Assembly: GCF_004342005.1 (NCBI RefSeq)
Contig: NZ_SMBX01000010.1
Span: 1 to 41,815, forward strand
DNA from: Paracandidimonas soli
GTDB lineage: Bacteria > Pseudomonadota > Gammaproteobacteria > Burkholderiales > Burkholderiaceae_B
DNA length: 41,815 nt
Direction of reading: 5' to 3'
Each line of letters opens with the position of its first letter. Positions within the stretch are counted from its first letter, which is position 1. The position numbers and the translations under genes were made by a program. This document shows, piece by piece, positions 9,802-18,730 of the stretch. A model generated the notes under the pieces. It made no database searches, was not told the DNA's origin, and saw nothing but the letters and a program-made list of their open reading frames with translations.

Positions 9802-9822
9802 ATATTGAGATCCATTATTATT
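9802..9822 (-). promoter_or_regulatory. Fur-box-like site before the TonB receptor
   Basis: On the plus strand TGAGATC-C-ATTATTA (9806-9820) matches the 7-1-7 Fur consensus TGATAAT-N-ATTATCA at about ten of fourteen positions. On the minus strand this reads AATAATAATGG, 56-76 bases before the start codon. Iron repression would suit a siderophore receptor. Confidence 0.5.
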
Positions 9823-9868
9823 TACAAATCATTCCCGCCTGAAGTCGGGAGCTTCCTCATCACAATAC

Positions 9869-10026
9869 GGGGGCGCCTTCGGCGCCGTACATATAGGAGC
9901 ACTGCCCCGCTTGGCCTCGTCGTTCACGGCGAGGCTTGCTCCTGGGCCCGTGGTCAAGAAACCGGCGGGTAGGCATATCCCTTGCCGGACCTTGAGAAGG
10001 TCATTGCGCCGCTCCTCCGGCGCGCC
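9869..10026 (+). other. Cluster of hairpins upstream of rplC
   Basis: Five consecutive inverted repeats: GGCGCC/GGCGCC (9872-9886), GGAGC/GCTCC (9896-9942) enclosing GCCTCG/CGAGGC (9914-9935), CCGGC/GCCGG (9962-9988), GACCTT/AAGGTC (9988-10002) and GCGCC/GGCGC (10006-10023). None has a T-run. They could be part of a long rplC leader read from an undetected upstream promoter, or end structures of other transcripts. The rest of the 9747-10235 gap holds the receptor promoter and the rplC promoter. Confidence 0.45.
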
Positions 10027-10072
10027 TGTGTTGGGTTTTCCGCAGCCGCCAGGCGCCATGCCCCCGAAATAT

Positions 10073-10101
10073 TTGAGTTTTTCTTGCTTGCATGCTAAAT
10101 T
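10073..10101 (+). promoter_or_regulatory. Predicted promoter of the rplC-rpsQ operon
   Basis: TTGAGT (10073-10078) and TAAATT (10096-10101) are 17 bases apart, giving a start near 10108. The predicted leader of about 130 bases opens with hairpin CTTGGCT/AGCCAAG (10108-10126) and ends with CCCGAC/GTCGGG (10203-10222) immediately before the ribosome site. Such a leader could host autogenous control by L4, as in the S10 operon of enterics, but no sequence match was tested. Confidence 0.55.
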
Positions 10102-10235
10102 AGATGGCTTGGCTGTAAAAGCCAAGATTGTTTACCCGTGGCGGTTCGCAATGCAAGACGCCTGCAGAGGCGGTCTTGTGCTGCATCCGCCTGTAAATTA
10201 GCCCCGACCAATCGTAGTCGGGAATGGAGAAAATG

Positions 10236-10922
10236 ATGTCGAACTCGACACCTACGCCTGCCGCCTGGCGGCTCGGGCTTGTGGGGCGCAAAGTCGGCAT
10301 GACCCGTATTTTCACCGAGGAAGGCGAGTCCATCCCGGTGACAGTGCTGGACGTGTCCAACAACCGCGTTGCCCAGGTCAAGACCCCCGAAGTCGATGGC
10401 TACGCAGCAGTGCAAGTCGTCTATGGCGAGCGCCGCGCAACCCGCGTCACGAAGCCTGAGGCCGGGCACTTTGCCAAAGCCGGCGTCCAAGCCGGCAGCA
10501 ACACGAAAGAATTCCGTCTCGATCCCGCCAAGGCAGCTGAATTTGCAGCCGGCGCGACCCTGGCCGTCGAAAGCATTTTCGAAGCCGGCCAGAAAGTGGA
10601 CGTTACGGGCACCACCATCGGTAAGGGCTTTGCCGGTACCATCAAGCGTCACAACTTCAGCGGCCAGCGCAATTCGCACGGTAACTCGCTGTCGCACCGC
10701 GTTCCCGGTTCCATCGGCATGGCGCAGGATCCCGGCCGCGTGTTCCCCGGCAAGCGCATGTCCGGCCATATGGGTGATGTTACCCGTACCGTTCAAAACC
10801 TCGACATCGTTCGCGTGGATGCAGAGCGCGGCCTGTTGCTGGTCAAGGGCGCAGTTCCCGGCCACAAGAACGGCGATGTCATCGTGCGTCCGGCGGTCAA
10901 GAAACTGCCGAAAGGAGCATAA
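10236..10922 (+). CDS. rplC: 50S ribosomal protein L3
   Basis: The 228-residue product starts [20 protein letters not shown] and carries the L3 signature around [15 protein letters not shown] and the loop [19 protein letters not shown] that reaches the peptidyl-transferase centre. Three ATGs are close together at 10224, 10233 and 10236. The last is preferred because GGAG (10226-10229) then has six-base spacing and the N-terminus matches the Bordetella-type L3. It heads the ten-gene ribosomal operon and is followed by rplD after three bases. Confidence 0.97.
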   Translation: MSNSTPTPAAWRLGLVGRKVGMTRIFTEEGESIPVTVLDVSNNRVAQVKTPEVDGYAAVQVVYGERRATRVTKPEAGHFAKAGVQAGSNTKEFRLDPAKAAEFAAGATLAVESIFEAGQKVDVTGTTIGKGFAGTIKRHNFSGQRNSHGNSLSHRVPGSIGMAQDPGRVFPGKRMSGHMGDVTRTVQNLDIVRVDAERGLLLVKGAVPGHKNGDVIVRPAVKKLPKGA

Positions 10923-10925
10923 TCC

Positions 10926-11546
10926 ATGGAACTCAAGCTCCTGAACGAACAAGGACAATCGTCCGCTACCGTTGCCGCTTCCGACGTCATCTTCGGTCGC
11001 GACTTCAACGAAGCGCTGGTCCACCAGATCGTCGTTGCCTACCAGGCCAATGCACGCAGCGGCAATCGCGCCCAGAAGGATCGCGCCGAAGTCAAGCACA
11101 GCACCAAGAAGCCGTGGCGCCAGAAAGGCACCGGCCGCGCCCGTGCCGGTATGACTTCCTCGCCCATCTGGCGCGGAGGCGGCCGTACGTTCCCGAACTC
11201 GCCCGACGAGAACTTCAGCCAGAAGGTCAACAAGAAAATGTATCGTGCCGGTATCCGCGCGATCCTTTCCCAACTGGCTCGCGAAGACCGCATCGCGGTG
11301 GTCGACACGTTCGAACTCGAATCCCCCAAGACTCGCCTGGCTGCCGCCAAGCTCAAGAGCCTGGGCCTCGATTCCGTGCTGATCATCACAGACAGCGTTG
11401 ACGAGAACATCTATCTCGCCACGCGCAATCTGCCGCATGTGGCCGTGGTCGAACCGCGCTACGCCGATCCGCTGTCGTTGATCCACTACAAGAATGTGTT
11501 GATCACGCGCCCGGCCATCGCACAACTCGAGGAGCTGCTGGGATGA
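10926..11546 (+). CDS. rplD: 50S ribosomal protein L4
   Basis: Full-length L4 (206 residues), beginning [11 protein letters not shown], with the long tunnel-wall loop [19 protein letters not shown]. In enterics L4 also represses its own S10 operon through the leader. The AAAGGAG ribosome site lies at the end of rplC. Its stop overlaps the rplW start by four bases (ATGA at 11543), indicating translational coupling. Confidence 0.98.
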   Translation: MELKLLNEQGQSSATVAASDVIFGRDFNEALVHQIVVAYQANARSGNRAQKDRAEVKHSTKKPWRQKGTGRARAGMTSSPIWRGGGRTFPNSPDENFSQKVNKKMYRAGIRAILSQLAREDRIAVVDTFELESPKTRLAAAKLKSLGLDSVLIITDSVDENIYLATRNLPHVAVVEPRYADPLSLIHYKNVLITRPAIAQLEELLG

Positions 11547-11839
11547 ACACCGAACGTCTGCTGCAAGTAATCCTGGCTCCGGTCGTGACTGAAAAAGCCA
11601 CGTTCGTTGCAGAAAAAAACCAGCAAATCGCTTTCCGCGTTGCGCCCGACGCCACCAAGCCTGAAGTCAAGGCTGCCGTCGAGCTGCTGTTCAAGGTCGA
11701 AGTTGAATCCGTTCAAATTCTGAACCAGAAGGGCAAGGAAAAGCGTTTTGGCCGTTTCATGGGTCGCCGCCGTAATGAGCGCAAGGCATATGTCTCGCTC
11801 AAGGACGGTCAGGAACTCGACTTTACAGAGGTGAACTAA
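11543..11839 (+). CDS. rplW: 50S ribosomal protein L23
   Basis: This 98-residue L23 begins [21 protein letters not shown]23 sits at the exit of the peptide tunnel and docks trigger factor and SRP. Its start overlaps the end of rplD, and rplB begins directly after its stop codon. Length and sequence are normal for the family. Confidence 0.98.
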   Translation: MNTERLLQVILAPVVTEKATFVAEKNQQIAFRVAPDATKPEVKAAVELLFKVEVESVQILNQKGKEKRFGRFMGRRRNERKAYVSLKDGQELDFTEVN

Positions 11840-12667
11840 ATGGCACTCGTAAACGTCAAACCGACATCGGCGGGTCGCCGTGGCATGATCAAGGTCGTAA
11901 GTCCTGATCTGCACAAAGGTGCGCCGCACGCCGCCCTGCTGGAAAAGAAGTCGCGCGGCTCGGGCCGCAACAATCGCGGCATCATCACCGTGCGCCATCG
12001 GGGCGGCGGTCACAAGCAGCACTACCGCCTGGTGGATTTCCGTCGCAACAAGGACGGCATCCCCGCCAAGGTAGAGCGCCTGGAATACGACCCCAACCGC
12101 ACGGCACACATTGCTTTGCTGGTCTACGCCGATGGCGAGCGCCGCTACATCATCGCTCCCCGTGGCCTGACGGTCGGCGCAACGCTGCTCTCCGGCCGTG
12201 ATGCCCCGATCCGCGCAGGCAACGCGCTGCCGATCCGCAATATTCCCGTGGGTTCCACCATTCACTGCATCGAAATGATGCCTGGCAAGGGTGCGCAGAT
12301 CGCACGCTCGGCCGGCGCTTCCGCAGTGCTGCTGGCCCGTGAAGGCACTTACGCCCAGGTTCGCCTGCGCTCCGGCGAAGTCCGCCGCGTGCATATCGAC
12401 TGCCGCGCCACCATTGGCGAAGTCGGCAACGAAGAGCACAGCCTGCGCCAGATCGGCAAGGCCGGCGCTGTCCGCTGGCGCGGTGTCCGCCCCACGGTTC
12501 GCGGCGTTGCCATGAACCCGGTCGACCACCCGCACGGTGGCGGCGAAGGCCGCACGGGCGAAGGCCGCGAGCCCGTCAGCCCATGGGGTACCCCTGCCAA
12601 GGGTTACCGTACCCGTAGTAACAAGCGCACGGACAATATGATTGTCTCGCGTCGCAAGCGCAAGTAA
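11840..12667 (+). CDS. rplB: 50S ribosomal protein L2
   Basis: This 275-residue L2 begins [20 protein letters not shown]. The universally conserved tip [14 protein letters not shown], with the His needed for subunit association and peptidyl transfer, is intact. The start codon follows the rplW stop with no gap; the ribosome site is inside the end of rplW (CAGAGGTG). Confidence 0.98.
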   Translation: MALVNVKPTSAGRRGMIKVVSPDLHKGAPHAALLEKKSRGSGRNNRGIITVRHRGGGHKQHYRLVDFRRNKDGIPAKVERLEYDPNRTAHIALLVYADGERRYIIAPRGLTVGATLLSGRDAPIRAGNALPIRNIPVGSTIHCIEMMPGKGAQIARSAGASAVLLAREGTYAQVRLRSGEVRRVHIDCRATIGEVGNEEHSLRQIGKAGAVRWRGVRPTVRGVAMNPVDHPHGGGEGRTGEGREPVSPWGTPAKGYRTRSNKRTDNMIVSRRKRK

Positions 12668-12679
12668 GGGGCGAAGACT

Positions 12680-12955
12680 ATGTCACGTTCTATCAAGAAA
12701 GGCCCATTCGTCGATGCGCATCTGATCAAGAAGATCGATGCGGCCGTCGAAGGCAAAGACAAACGGCCCATCAAGACCTGGTCGCGCCGTTCCACAGTTC
12801 TGCCCGAGTTCATCGGGCTGACGATTGCCGTGCACAATGGCCGTCAACACGTTCCCGTCTACATCAACGAGAACATGGTTGGCCACAAGCTCGGCGAGTT
12901 TGCCCTGACCCGCACGTTCAAGGGTCACGCGGCAGACAAGAAGTCGAAGAGGTAA
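12680..12955 (+). CDS. rpsS: 30S ribosomal protein S19
   Basis: S19 (91 residues), beginning [19 protein letters not shown]. It lies in the 30S head, contacts S13 and binds 16S rRNA. The motif [16 protein letters not shown] is typical. The gap from rplB is 12 bases and contains AAGGGGCGAAG as ribosome site. Confidence 0.98.
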   Translation: MSRSIKKGPFVDAHLIKKIDAAVEGKDKRPIKTWSRRSTVLPEFIGLTIAVHNGRQHVPVYINENMVGHKLGEFALTRTFKGHAADKKSKR

Positions 12956-12961
12956 GCGACG

Positions 12962-13291
12962 ATGGAAACTACAGCTATCATTCGCGGCGTCAGCATCTCC
13001 GCGCAGAAGGCACGCCTGGTTGCGGATCTGGTCCGCGGCAAGTCGGTCGCCCAGGCGCTGAACATCCTGACGTTCTCGCCCAAGAAGGCCGCCGGTATCG
13101 TCAAGAAAGCTCTGGAGTCGGCAATCGCCAACGCCGAGCACAATGACGGCGCCGACATCGACGAACTGAAGGTCACGACCATCTACGTGGACAAGGCCCA
13201 GTCGCTCAAGCGCTTCTCCGCACGCGCCAAAGGCCGCGGCAACCGCATCGAGAAACAGACTTGCCACATCGTGGTCAAGGTCGGGGCTTAA
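12962..13291 (+). CDS. rplV: 50S ribosomal protein L22
   Basis: L22 (109 residues), beginning [20 protein letters not shown]. The extended hairpin ([17 protein letters not shown]) lines the exit tunnel near the macrolide site, and no deletion is apparent there. It lies six bases after rpsS and nine before rpsC. Confidence 0.98.
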   Translation: METTAIIRGVSISAQKARLVADLVRGKSVAQALNILTFSPKKAAGIVKKALESAIANAEHNDGADIDELKVTTIYVDKAQSLKRFSARAKGRGNRIEKQTCHIVVKVGA

Positions 13292-13300
13292 GGAGTCGCA

Positions 13301-14089
13301 ATGGGTCAGAAAATTCACCCGATCGGGTTCCGTCTCGCCGTTACGCGTAACTGGAATTCCCGCTGGTATGCCAGCGACAAGGACTTCGGCGGCATGCTCG
13401 CCGAGGATATCCGCGTCCGCGAATACCTGAAGAAAAAACTCAAGAGCGCTTCGGTCGGCCGCGTGGTCATCGAGCGTCCCGCCAAGAATGCACGCATCAC
13501 GATCTACTCGGCACGTCCGGGCGTCGTGATCGGCAAGCGCGGCGAAGACATTGAAAGCCTGAAGGCTGATCTTCAACGTCTGATGGGCGTTCCCGTACAC
13601 GTCAATATCGAAGAAATCCGCAAGCCCGAAACTGATGCCCAGCTGATTGCCGATTCCATCGCGCAGCAACTGGAAAAGCGCATCATGTTCCGTCGTGCGA
13701 TGAAGCGTGCCATGCAGAACGCCATGCGTCTGGGTGCCCAGGGCATCAAGATCATGAGTTCCGGCCGTCTGAACGGGATCGAAATTGCCCGTACGGAATG
13801 GTACCGCGAAGGCCGTGTGCCCCTGCACACCCTGCGTGCCAACATCGACTACGGCACATCCGAAGCGCAAACCACATACGGCATTATCGGTATCAAGGTG
13901 TGGGTCTACAAGGGCGACCTGCTGCCTAACGGCGAGCAGCCTCCCGAGGCAGCGGCACCGCGCGAAGACGAGCGTCGTCCTCGCCGTGCGCCCCGTGGCG
14001 ACCGTCCCGACAGCCGCCGTCCCGCTGGTGGTCGTGGCCGTGGCGCCGCACGCAAGCCGGACGCAGCACCTGCAGCCGAAGGAGAATAA
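13301..14089 (+). CDS. rpsC: 30S ribosomal protein S3
   Basis: S3 (262 residues) begins [20 protein letters not shown] and has the KH domain around [14 protein letters not shown], at the mRNA entrance. Compared with the 233-residue E. coli protein it carries an extra low-complexity tail (from about residue 215) rich in Arg, Pro, Ala and Gly. Similar basic tails are common in beta-proteobacterial S3. The ribosome site AAGGAG lies just upstream. Confidence 0.98.
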   Translation: MGQKIHPIGFRLAVTRNWNSRWYASDKDFGGMLAEDIRVREYLKKKLKSASVGRVVIERPAKNARITIYSARPGVVIGKRGEDIESLKADLQRLMGVPVHVNIEEIRKPETDAQLIADSIAQQLEKRIMFRRAMKRAMQNAMRLGAQGIKIMSSGRLNGIEIARTEWYREGRVPLHTLRANIDYGTSEAQTTYGIIGIKVWVYKGDLLPNGEQPPEAAAPREDERRPRRAPRGDRPDSRRPAGGRGRGAARKPDAAPAAEGE

Positions 14090-14091
14090 CC

Positions 14092-14508
14092 ATGTTGCAA
14101 CCTTCTCGCAGAAAGTATCGCAAGGAACACAAGGGCCGCAATACCGGCCTGGCAACCCGCGGCGCGCAGGTTTCGTTCGGCGAATTCGGTCTGAAAGCCA
14201 CGGGTCGTGGCCGCCTGACCGCTCGCCAGATCGAATCCGCACGTCGTGCCATCAACCGTCATATCAAGCGTGGCGGCCGCATCTGGATCCGCGTTTTCCC
14301 GGACAAGCCCATTTCCCAGAAGCCTGCGGAAGTGCGTATGGGTAGCGGTAAGGGCAACCCGGAATACTGGGTTGCCGAGATCCAGCCGGGCAAAGTGCTG
14401 TACGAAATGGAAGGTGTCAGTGAAGAACTGGCGCGCGAAGCATTTCGTCTGGCCGCTGCCAAGCTGCCCATCGCGACGACGTTCGTAGCACGTCAGATCG
14501 GCGCTTAA
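14092..14508 (+). CDS. rplP: 50S ribosomal protein L16
   Basis: L16 (138 residues), beginning [20 protein letters not shown]. It shapes the A-site tRNA pocket. The segment [20 protein letters not shown] includes the Arg hydroxylated by YcfD in some bacteria. It starts two bases after rpsC, with AAGGAG inside the end of rpsC. Confidence 0.98.
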   Translation: MLQPSRRKYRKEHKGRNTGLATRGAQVSFGEFGLKATGRGRLTARQIESARRAINRHIKRGGRIWIRVFPDKPISQKPAEVRMGSGKGNPEYWVAEIQPGKVLYEMEGVSEELAREAFRLAAAKLPIATTFVARQIGA

Positions 14509-14520
14509 GGAGAATATTCC

Positions 14521-14712
14521 ATGAAAGCCAGCGAAATTCGCAGCAAAGATGCCGCCGAGCTCGGCAAAGAGCTCGAAAGCCTGCTGAGGGCACAGTTCAG
14601 CCTGCGTATGCAGCGTGCCACCCAGCAGCTTTCCAACACCAGCCAGCTGAAGAAAGTGCGTCGCGACATTGCTCGCGTGCGCACGATCATGGCCGAGAAC
14701 GCAGGAAAGTGA
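14521..14712 (+). CDS. rpmC: 50S ribosomal protein L29
   Basis: L29 (63 residues), beginning [20 protein letters not shown], a two-helix protein near the tunnel exit beside L23. A clear AAGGAG precedes the ATG. rpsQ begins one base after its stop codon. Confidence 0.98.
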   Translation: MKASEIRSKDAAELGKELESLLRAQFSLRMQRATQQLSNTSQLKKVRRDIARVRTIMAENAGK

Positions 14713-14713
14713 C

Positions 14714-14995
14714 ATGAGCCAGACTCAAGAAACCACCGTTGCCAAGCGCCAGCGTACGCTGATCGGCAAAGTTGTCAGCAACAAGATGGACAAGACTGTC
14801 GTGGTCAGCGTCGAGCGCCGCGTCAAGCATCCTGTGCTGGGCAAGATCGTCATCCGCTCCAACAAGTACAAGGCGCATGACGAAGCCAATCAGTACAACG
14901 AAGGCGACACCGTAGAAATCGCGGAAGGCCGTCCCATCAGCCGCAACAAGGCCTGGACCGTCGTCCGTCTTCTGGAAGCCGCGCGCGTCATCTGA
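14714..14995 (+). CDS. rpsQ: 30S ribosomal protein S17
   Basis: S17 (93 residues), an OB-fold 16S rRNA binding protein with the core [20 protein letters not shown]. The ATG at 14714 is preferred over an in-frame start at 14669 that would overlap rpmC and add foreign residues. It is the last gene of the operon, as in E. coli, where the spc operon (rplN on) is separate. rplN does not follow here. A terminator lies at 15083-15126. Confidence 0.98.
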   Translation: MSQTQETTVAKRQRTLIGKVVSNKMDKTVVVSVERRVKHPVLGKIVIRSNKYKAHDEANQYNEGDTVEIAEGRPISRNKAWTVVRLLEAARVI

Positions 14996-15082
14996 TGCCA
15001 GCCCAAGGGCCGGGCTGACAGTCTGGTCCAGGGCGCATGCAGCGTAGCGCCAGGCCTGCGGCTACGCAGGCCCCGAATCTCG

Positions 15083-15126
15083 AAACCCAATTGTTTCCGT
15101 CAGGGATCAATTGGGTTTTTTCTTTT
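15083..15126 (+). terminator. Intrinsic terminator of the ribosomal operon
   Basis: AAACCCAATTG (15083-15093) pairs perfectly with CAATTGGGTTT (15108-15118) across a 14-base loop, followed by a T-rich tract ending at about 15125. It is a textbook strong terminator. Confidence 0.92.
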
Positions 15127-15179
15127 CCGCCGCCGTGTCGCACGCCGAGGCTGCCCGGTCCTGCAGGCAGGCGCACCTT

Positions 15180-15400
15180 GCCAGCCTGTCATTCTTTTTA
15201 AATGTGTAAATATGCAACATTTTTGAATTGTTTAACATTATGCAGTATCGATAATTCATCAATAAAAAATCTTTTAAATCATATATGTAATTCCAAAATT
15301 TTAAATAATAAGCAAGTGATTTAAAACAAGAAAATAAGAGTAAAAAAATATTACCCAGAAAGGGCTCAGCTATTGGACCATGGCGGATGATTGTCAAGGA
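15180..15400 (+). other. AT-rich block upstream of the AraC regulator
   Basis: From about 15190 to 15360 the sequence is dominated by A and T (runs such as AATAAAAAATC), in sharp contrast to the GC-rich genes around it, and no plus-strand gene is visible. It holds repeats such as AACATT twice (15217-15240 area) and TATGCA twice. It may be a silenced or regulator-bound promoter region for the downstream regulator and uptake operon. No definite promoter is assigned. The rest of the gap up to 15583 shows nothing I can name. Confidence 0.5.
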
Positions 15401-15583
15401 AGATAAGGCTGTCCTCCCAGCCCATGCCTCAACCTGAAAATTTACATAACAATCAAAGAATTCAGGTTCTGTCTCCCTCTGCCATTCGATGCGCACCCTG
15501 CCTGACTGTGCTGCGGTGTGGACGGAACATTCGCCAAAAGCATGTCGCAGCACCGGCCTATCGGCCTTTTGAGAGTTGCATTA

Positions 15584-16414
15584 ATGGTCTACTCCTTACC
15601 TGCAAATTTGCATGTACTGCTGATTGATGGACAGGGAAACCTGGATGGGTTTCATCGTTCTTTCCGAACTGGAGGAGTCAAGACAACGCTGACCCATGAT
15701 GGCGAGCGCGGATACGCGCGCGCAATCGCACTGCGCCCTGATGTCATTCTTCTCGGCCTGCCTCTGAAAAAAGGCAACGGCATGGCAATGCTGCAGATGC
15801 TGAAGGCGAACGCGGCGACGGCGGAGATTCCGGTGCTGGTACTGTCGGATGGCCTGCATCCGCAGGAGCGCCTGGACGCGTTCCGCTATGGCGCCGTGGA
15901 TTGCATCCTTCTGCCGGCAAAGGACGGAGAAGTGCGGGCGCGCATTGCCATTCATCTGGGACTGGCAGGCCGGAACAACGGAAATCCGCAGCTGGAGCAG
16001 GCCGGCGCGAAGCCTTCCGACGCCGCCAATGCGCAGGACGAGGACGATATCCTGGTCAATGCGGCCCGGATGCATGTGCGCGATCATCTGGCGGAAATCC
16101 CCAACACCCGGACGATCGCGCATCGACTGGATGTCAGCGACAGGCGGCTGATCGAGGCATTCCGCCGATGCCTGAACATGACGCCTTTTGAATACCTGCG
16201 CAAGGAACGCATGCAAAGGGCCGAGATCTTGCTGAAGAGCACGCCATTGCCCTTGCAGGCGCTGGCGGCGGAGGTCGGTTATTCAAGCGCCGCCAATTTT
16301 GTGACGGCATTCCGGGAATATCACGGCATGCCGCCTGCGCAGTATCGCCGGGAAAAAATGGCGCCCCGGGCGCGGCGCGGCAAGGCCGACAAGGGCAGCA
16401 GCAGCCAGGCCTGA
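15584..16414 (+). CDS. AraC-family regulator with degenerate receiver domain
   Basis: From ATG 15584 the protein has 276 residues: an N-terminal receiver-like domain (about 8-125) and a C-terminal AraC double helix-turn-helix (about 175-270, including RTIAHRLDVSDRRLIEAFRR and LQALAAEVGYSSAANFVTAF). In the receiver the phosphoacceptor position reads PDVILLGLPL, so the Asp is replaced by Gly, and the first acidic pocket keeps one Asp (LLIDGQG). Phosphorylation is unlikely. It stands directly upstream of the uptake operon on the same strand, so it probably controls that operon or itself. In-frame ATGs at 15518 and 15542 are alternatives. No partner kinase gene is present. Confidence 0.85.
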   Translation: MVYSLPANLHVLLIDGQGNLDGFHRSFRTGGVKTTLTHDGERGYARAIALRPDVILLGLPLKKGNGMAMLQMLKANAATAEIPVLVLSDGLHPQERLDAFRYGAVDCILLPAKDGEVRARIAIHLGLAGRNNGNPQLEQAGAKPSDAANAQDEDDILVNAARMHVRDHLAEIPNTRTIAHRLDVSDRRLIEAFRRCLNMTPFEYLRKERMQRAEILLKSTPLPLQALAAEVGYSSAANFVTAFREYHGMPPAQYRREKMAPRARRGKADKGSSSQA

Positions 16415-16501
16415 AAACGGCGGCACGAAGCTGAGGCTGGTCGGTTCTCGGCTGGCGAATGATGATCGGTGTGGCGTTTCCATGACGTAGATTCAGATGA
16501 T

Positions 16502-16530
16502 TCGTTATATATAATGGTATATATATAAAT
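16502..16530 (+). promoter_or_regulatory. Molybdate-box (ModE)-like site B at the uptake-operon promoter
   Basis: TCGTTATATATA (16502-16513), three bases, then GTATATATA (16517-16525). On the minus strand it reads TATATAC-N3-TATATATAACGA, the same as site A at 3935-3957. It contains TATAAT-like sequence and lies about 80-105 bases before the binding-protein start, where a bound repressor would block transcription. Confidence 0.5.
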
Positions 16531-16608
16531 ATGTGCCAAATTTTTAATTGAATCTTCCGGCAGGCAGCGAAATCGCGGTCTGATCACAACGTACTTGTCT
16601 GGATCGCC

Positions 16609-17704
16609 ATGCAACGTAGAACTTTTCTGAAAGCCGCCATCAGCCTGGGGCTTGGAACGGCGCCGTATCTATCCATCGCCAAAGGCGTGTCTTCCCTGGA
16701 GTCTCCGCTGTTGGCCGCTGCCTTCGGCAAGATTCCCGCGGCCGGCAGTATCCGCCGCATCGTCAGCGCCGGTCCCGTGGCCGACGTACTCCTGCTGTCG
16801 CTGGCACCGGAAAAGCTGTTGGGCATTTCCACACACAATATTCCCGACGATCGCAAAAAATATTTCTCCGACACGATACGCAATTTGCCAAATACCGGCC
16901 GTCTGGCGGGTCGCGCCTCCACCTTTCCCATGGAACGGCTGCTGGAACTGAAGCCCGACATCATCGTGGACGTGGGCAATACCAGCGCCAGCTATACATC
17001 GACGGCCGAGAGGGTTTATCAACAGACAGGCATTCTATACATCGACGGCCGAGAGGGTTTATCAACAGACAGGCATTCCTTATGTCGTTGTCAGCGGCAG
17101 GCTGGCGGATTCGGCCGGTCAATTGCGTTTGCTGGGCGATATGCTGGGCGAGCCGGGCAAGGGCGGGGCTTTGGCCGACTTCGCCGAAAACGTGCTCGCG
17201 GCCGGACAGGAAGCGCGGGCACAGGCGCAGACGGCGCCCACTGTGTTCGTCGGGCGTGGCGCCGACGGCATGGAAACCGGGCTGGCGGGTTCCATCCATA
17301 CTGAAGTCGTCGATACGCTGGGCGCGCGCAATGTCGCGGCTGCCGCAGGGCGCGACCTTCTGGCGCGGATCTCCATGGAGCAATTGATCCAATGGGATCC
17401 AGACGTGATCCTGACGCAGGATCCCAATTTCTTCCAGAGGCTGCAAACGGAAAGGGTCTGGAAAGACTACCGCGCAGTGCGCCAGGGCAGGTATCACCTG
17501 GTGCCGACCGTACCGTTCGGCTGGATGGATCACCCCCCTTGCGTCAACCGGCTGCTGGGCATGCTGTGGGGGTTGCATGTGTTCTATCCCGAGCTGTGGC
17601 CGCAGGCACGCTACCAGCAAGCGGTGATACGGTACTTCGACCTGTTCTATGGCTATACCTTGACGCCGGAGGAGCTGTCGTCCATCGACAGGCTTCAGTC
17701 GTAG
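16609..17704 (+). pseudogene. Periplasmic metal/oxyanion-binding protein, interrupted by a 43-bp duplication
   Basis: The gene encodes a TroA/FepB-fold binding protein (type III, HemV/MolA-like) with a twin-arginine signal MQRRTFLKAAISLGLG. The first frame runs from 16609 through DIIVDVGNTSASYTSTAERV, then enters a second copy of a 43-bp unit (16993-17035 and 17036-17078) and is shifted; it ends at 17304. The rest continues in another frame to TAG at 17702-17704, including the ligand-region block FGWMDHPPCVNRLLGMLWG. Removing one copy restores a continuous 350-residue protein reading TGIPYVVVSGRLADSAGQL at the joint. It is the first gene of an uptake operon, 12 bases before the permease. The lesion may be real, reversible by slippage, or a sequencing error. 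Confidence 0.88.
16993..17078 (+). repeat. Perfect 43-bp tandem duplication inside the binding-protein gene
   Basis: Two identical 43-base units, 16993-17035 and 17036-17078, each starting TATACATCGACGGCC and ending ACAGGCATTC. Since 43 is not a multiple of three, the second copy shifts the frame. The copies are identical, pointing to a very recent event. Confidence 0.97.
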
Positions 17705-17716
17705 GACGGGCGCATC

Positions 17717-18730
17717 ATGCAGCCCAATCCGCGCATGGCGATATGGCCCGTGATGACACTGGCCTGCGCCGCTGCCATTCTGTCCGCCTTCTTCATCGGT
17801 CAATATACGATGACATGGCACGATTTCGGGCAGTCTTTCCGGCATTACTGGCTCGACGGCGGAGACGCTGCCGCCACCGCGGTGGACCGCGTGCTGTGGC
17901 AGGTGCGCCTGCCGCGCATCGTGGCCGGCATCATGGTGGGCGCCTGTCTGTCGGGGGCGGGAGCCGCCTATCAGGGCATGTTCCGCAATCCGCTGGTATC
18001 GGCCGATATCCTCGGCATTTCCGCCGGCTCGGGCCTGGGGGCCATGCTGGCCATCTTCCTCGGCTTGCCGCTGCTGATGATTCAGCTGGCGGCATTCGCC
18101 GGCGGCCTGGTCGTCGTGGTCATGGTGATTACCGTCGCGCGCATGGCGCAGCATCACAGCCCCATATTGTCGCTGGTGCTGACGGGCATTGCCGTCAGCT
18201 CGCTGTTCGGCGCGGGGATTGCGCTGGCCAGGGTGCTGGCCGATCCCTATCGTGATCTGCCCAGCATGACGTTCTGGCTCATGGGATCGCTCAATGCCGT
18301 GAACATGGAGGATATGCGGGCGGTGCTGCCCGTCATGCTGGCGGGCATGCTGCCGCTGGTGCTGCTGCGCTGGCGCATGAACGTGCTCAGCCTCGACGAT
18401 GAAGAGGCCCAGGCGCTGGGCGTCAACGTACGCAACACGCGCCTGCTGTTCATTGCGGGCGCTACCCTGATGACGGCGTCGGCGGTGGCCATTACCGGCA
18501 TCATCAGCTGGATAGGGCTGGTCATTCCGCACGTGGCGCGCCTGCTGGTGGGGCCGGACTTCCGCGTCCTGCTGCCCGCCAGCCTCATGATAGGCGGAGC
18601 GTTCCTGGTACTGGCCGATACCGTCGCACGCTCGGCGTTCGCCATCGAGATTCCGTTGGGCATCATCACGGCCGCCATCGGCGCTCCTTTCTTCCTGAGC
18701 CTGCTGATCCGCACGGGGGATCGGCGATGA
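17717..18730 (+). CDS. FecCD/BtuC-type ABC transporter permease
   Basis: The 337-residue inner-membrane protein has the hydrophobic pattern of about ten helices and FecCD family blocks: RLPRIVAGIMVGACLSGAGA, QGMFRNPLVSADILGISAGS, and GIISWIGLVIPHVARLLVG with the cytoplasmic coupling region. It forms the channel for the substrate delivered by the preceding binding protein. Families using this fold carry ferric siderophores, haem, cobalamin and, in the MolB branch, molybdate or tungstate. It lies 12 bases after the binding-protein stop and overlaps the ATPase start by four bases (ATGA at 18727). Intact. The ligand is inferred only from the promoter box. Confidence 0.93.
   Translation: MQPNPRMAIWPVMTLACAAAILSAFFIGQYTMTWHDFGQSFRHYWLDGGDAAATAVDRVLWQVRLPRIVAGIMVGACLSGAGAAYQGMFRNPLVSADILGISAGSGLGAMLAIFLGLPLLMIQLAAFAGGLVVVVMVITVARMAQHHSPILSLVLTGIAVSSLFGAGIALARVLADPYRDLPSMTFWLMGSLNAVNMEDMRAVLPVMLAGMLPLVLLRWRMNVLSLDDEEAQALGVNVRNTRLLFIAGATLMTASAVAITGIISWIGLVIPHVARLLVGPDFRVLLPASLMIGGAFLVLADTVARSAFAIEIPLGIITAAIGAPFFLSLLIRTGDRR

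Noticed and set aside
7554-9842. Long open frame on the plus strand opposite the TonB receptor gene
   Set aside because: It lies exactly antisense to a clear receptor gene, has no recognisable domains and is a product of GC-rich codon bias. The same applies to long antisense frames over fadE, lapB, lapC, the ribosomal genes and the adhesin.
15107-15553. Minus-strand frame in the AT-rich block
   Set aside because: It reads through the terminator and low-complexity AT sequence, with no domain and no plausible ribosome site.
16502-16530. Fur box before the uptake operon
   Set aside because: The site lacks the GATAAT-type hexamer pattern and matches the box before the methyltransferase much better; iron control cannot be excluded but is not supported.
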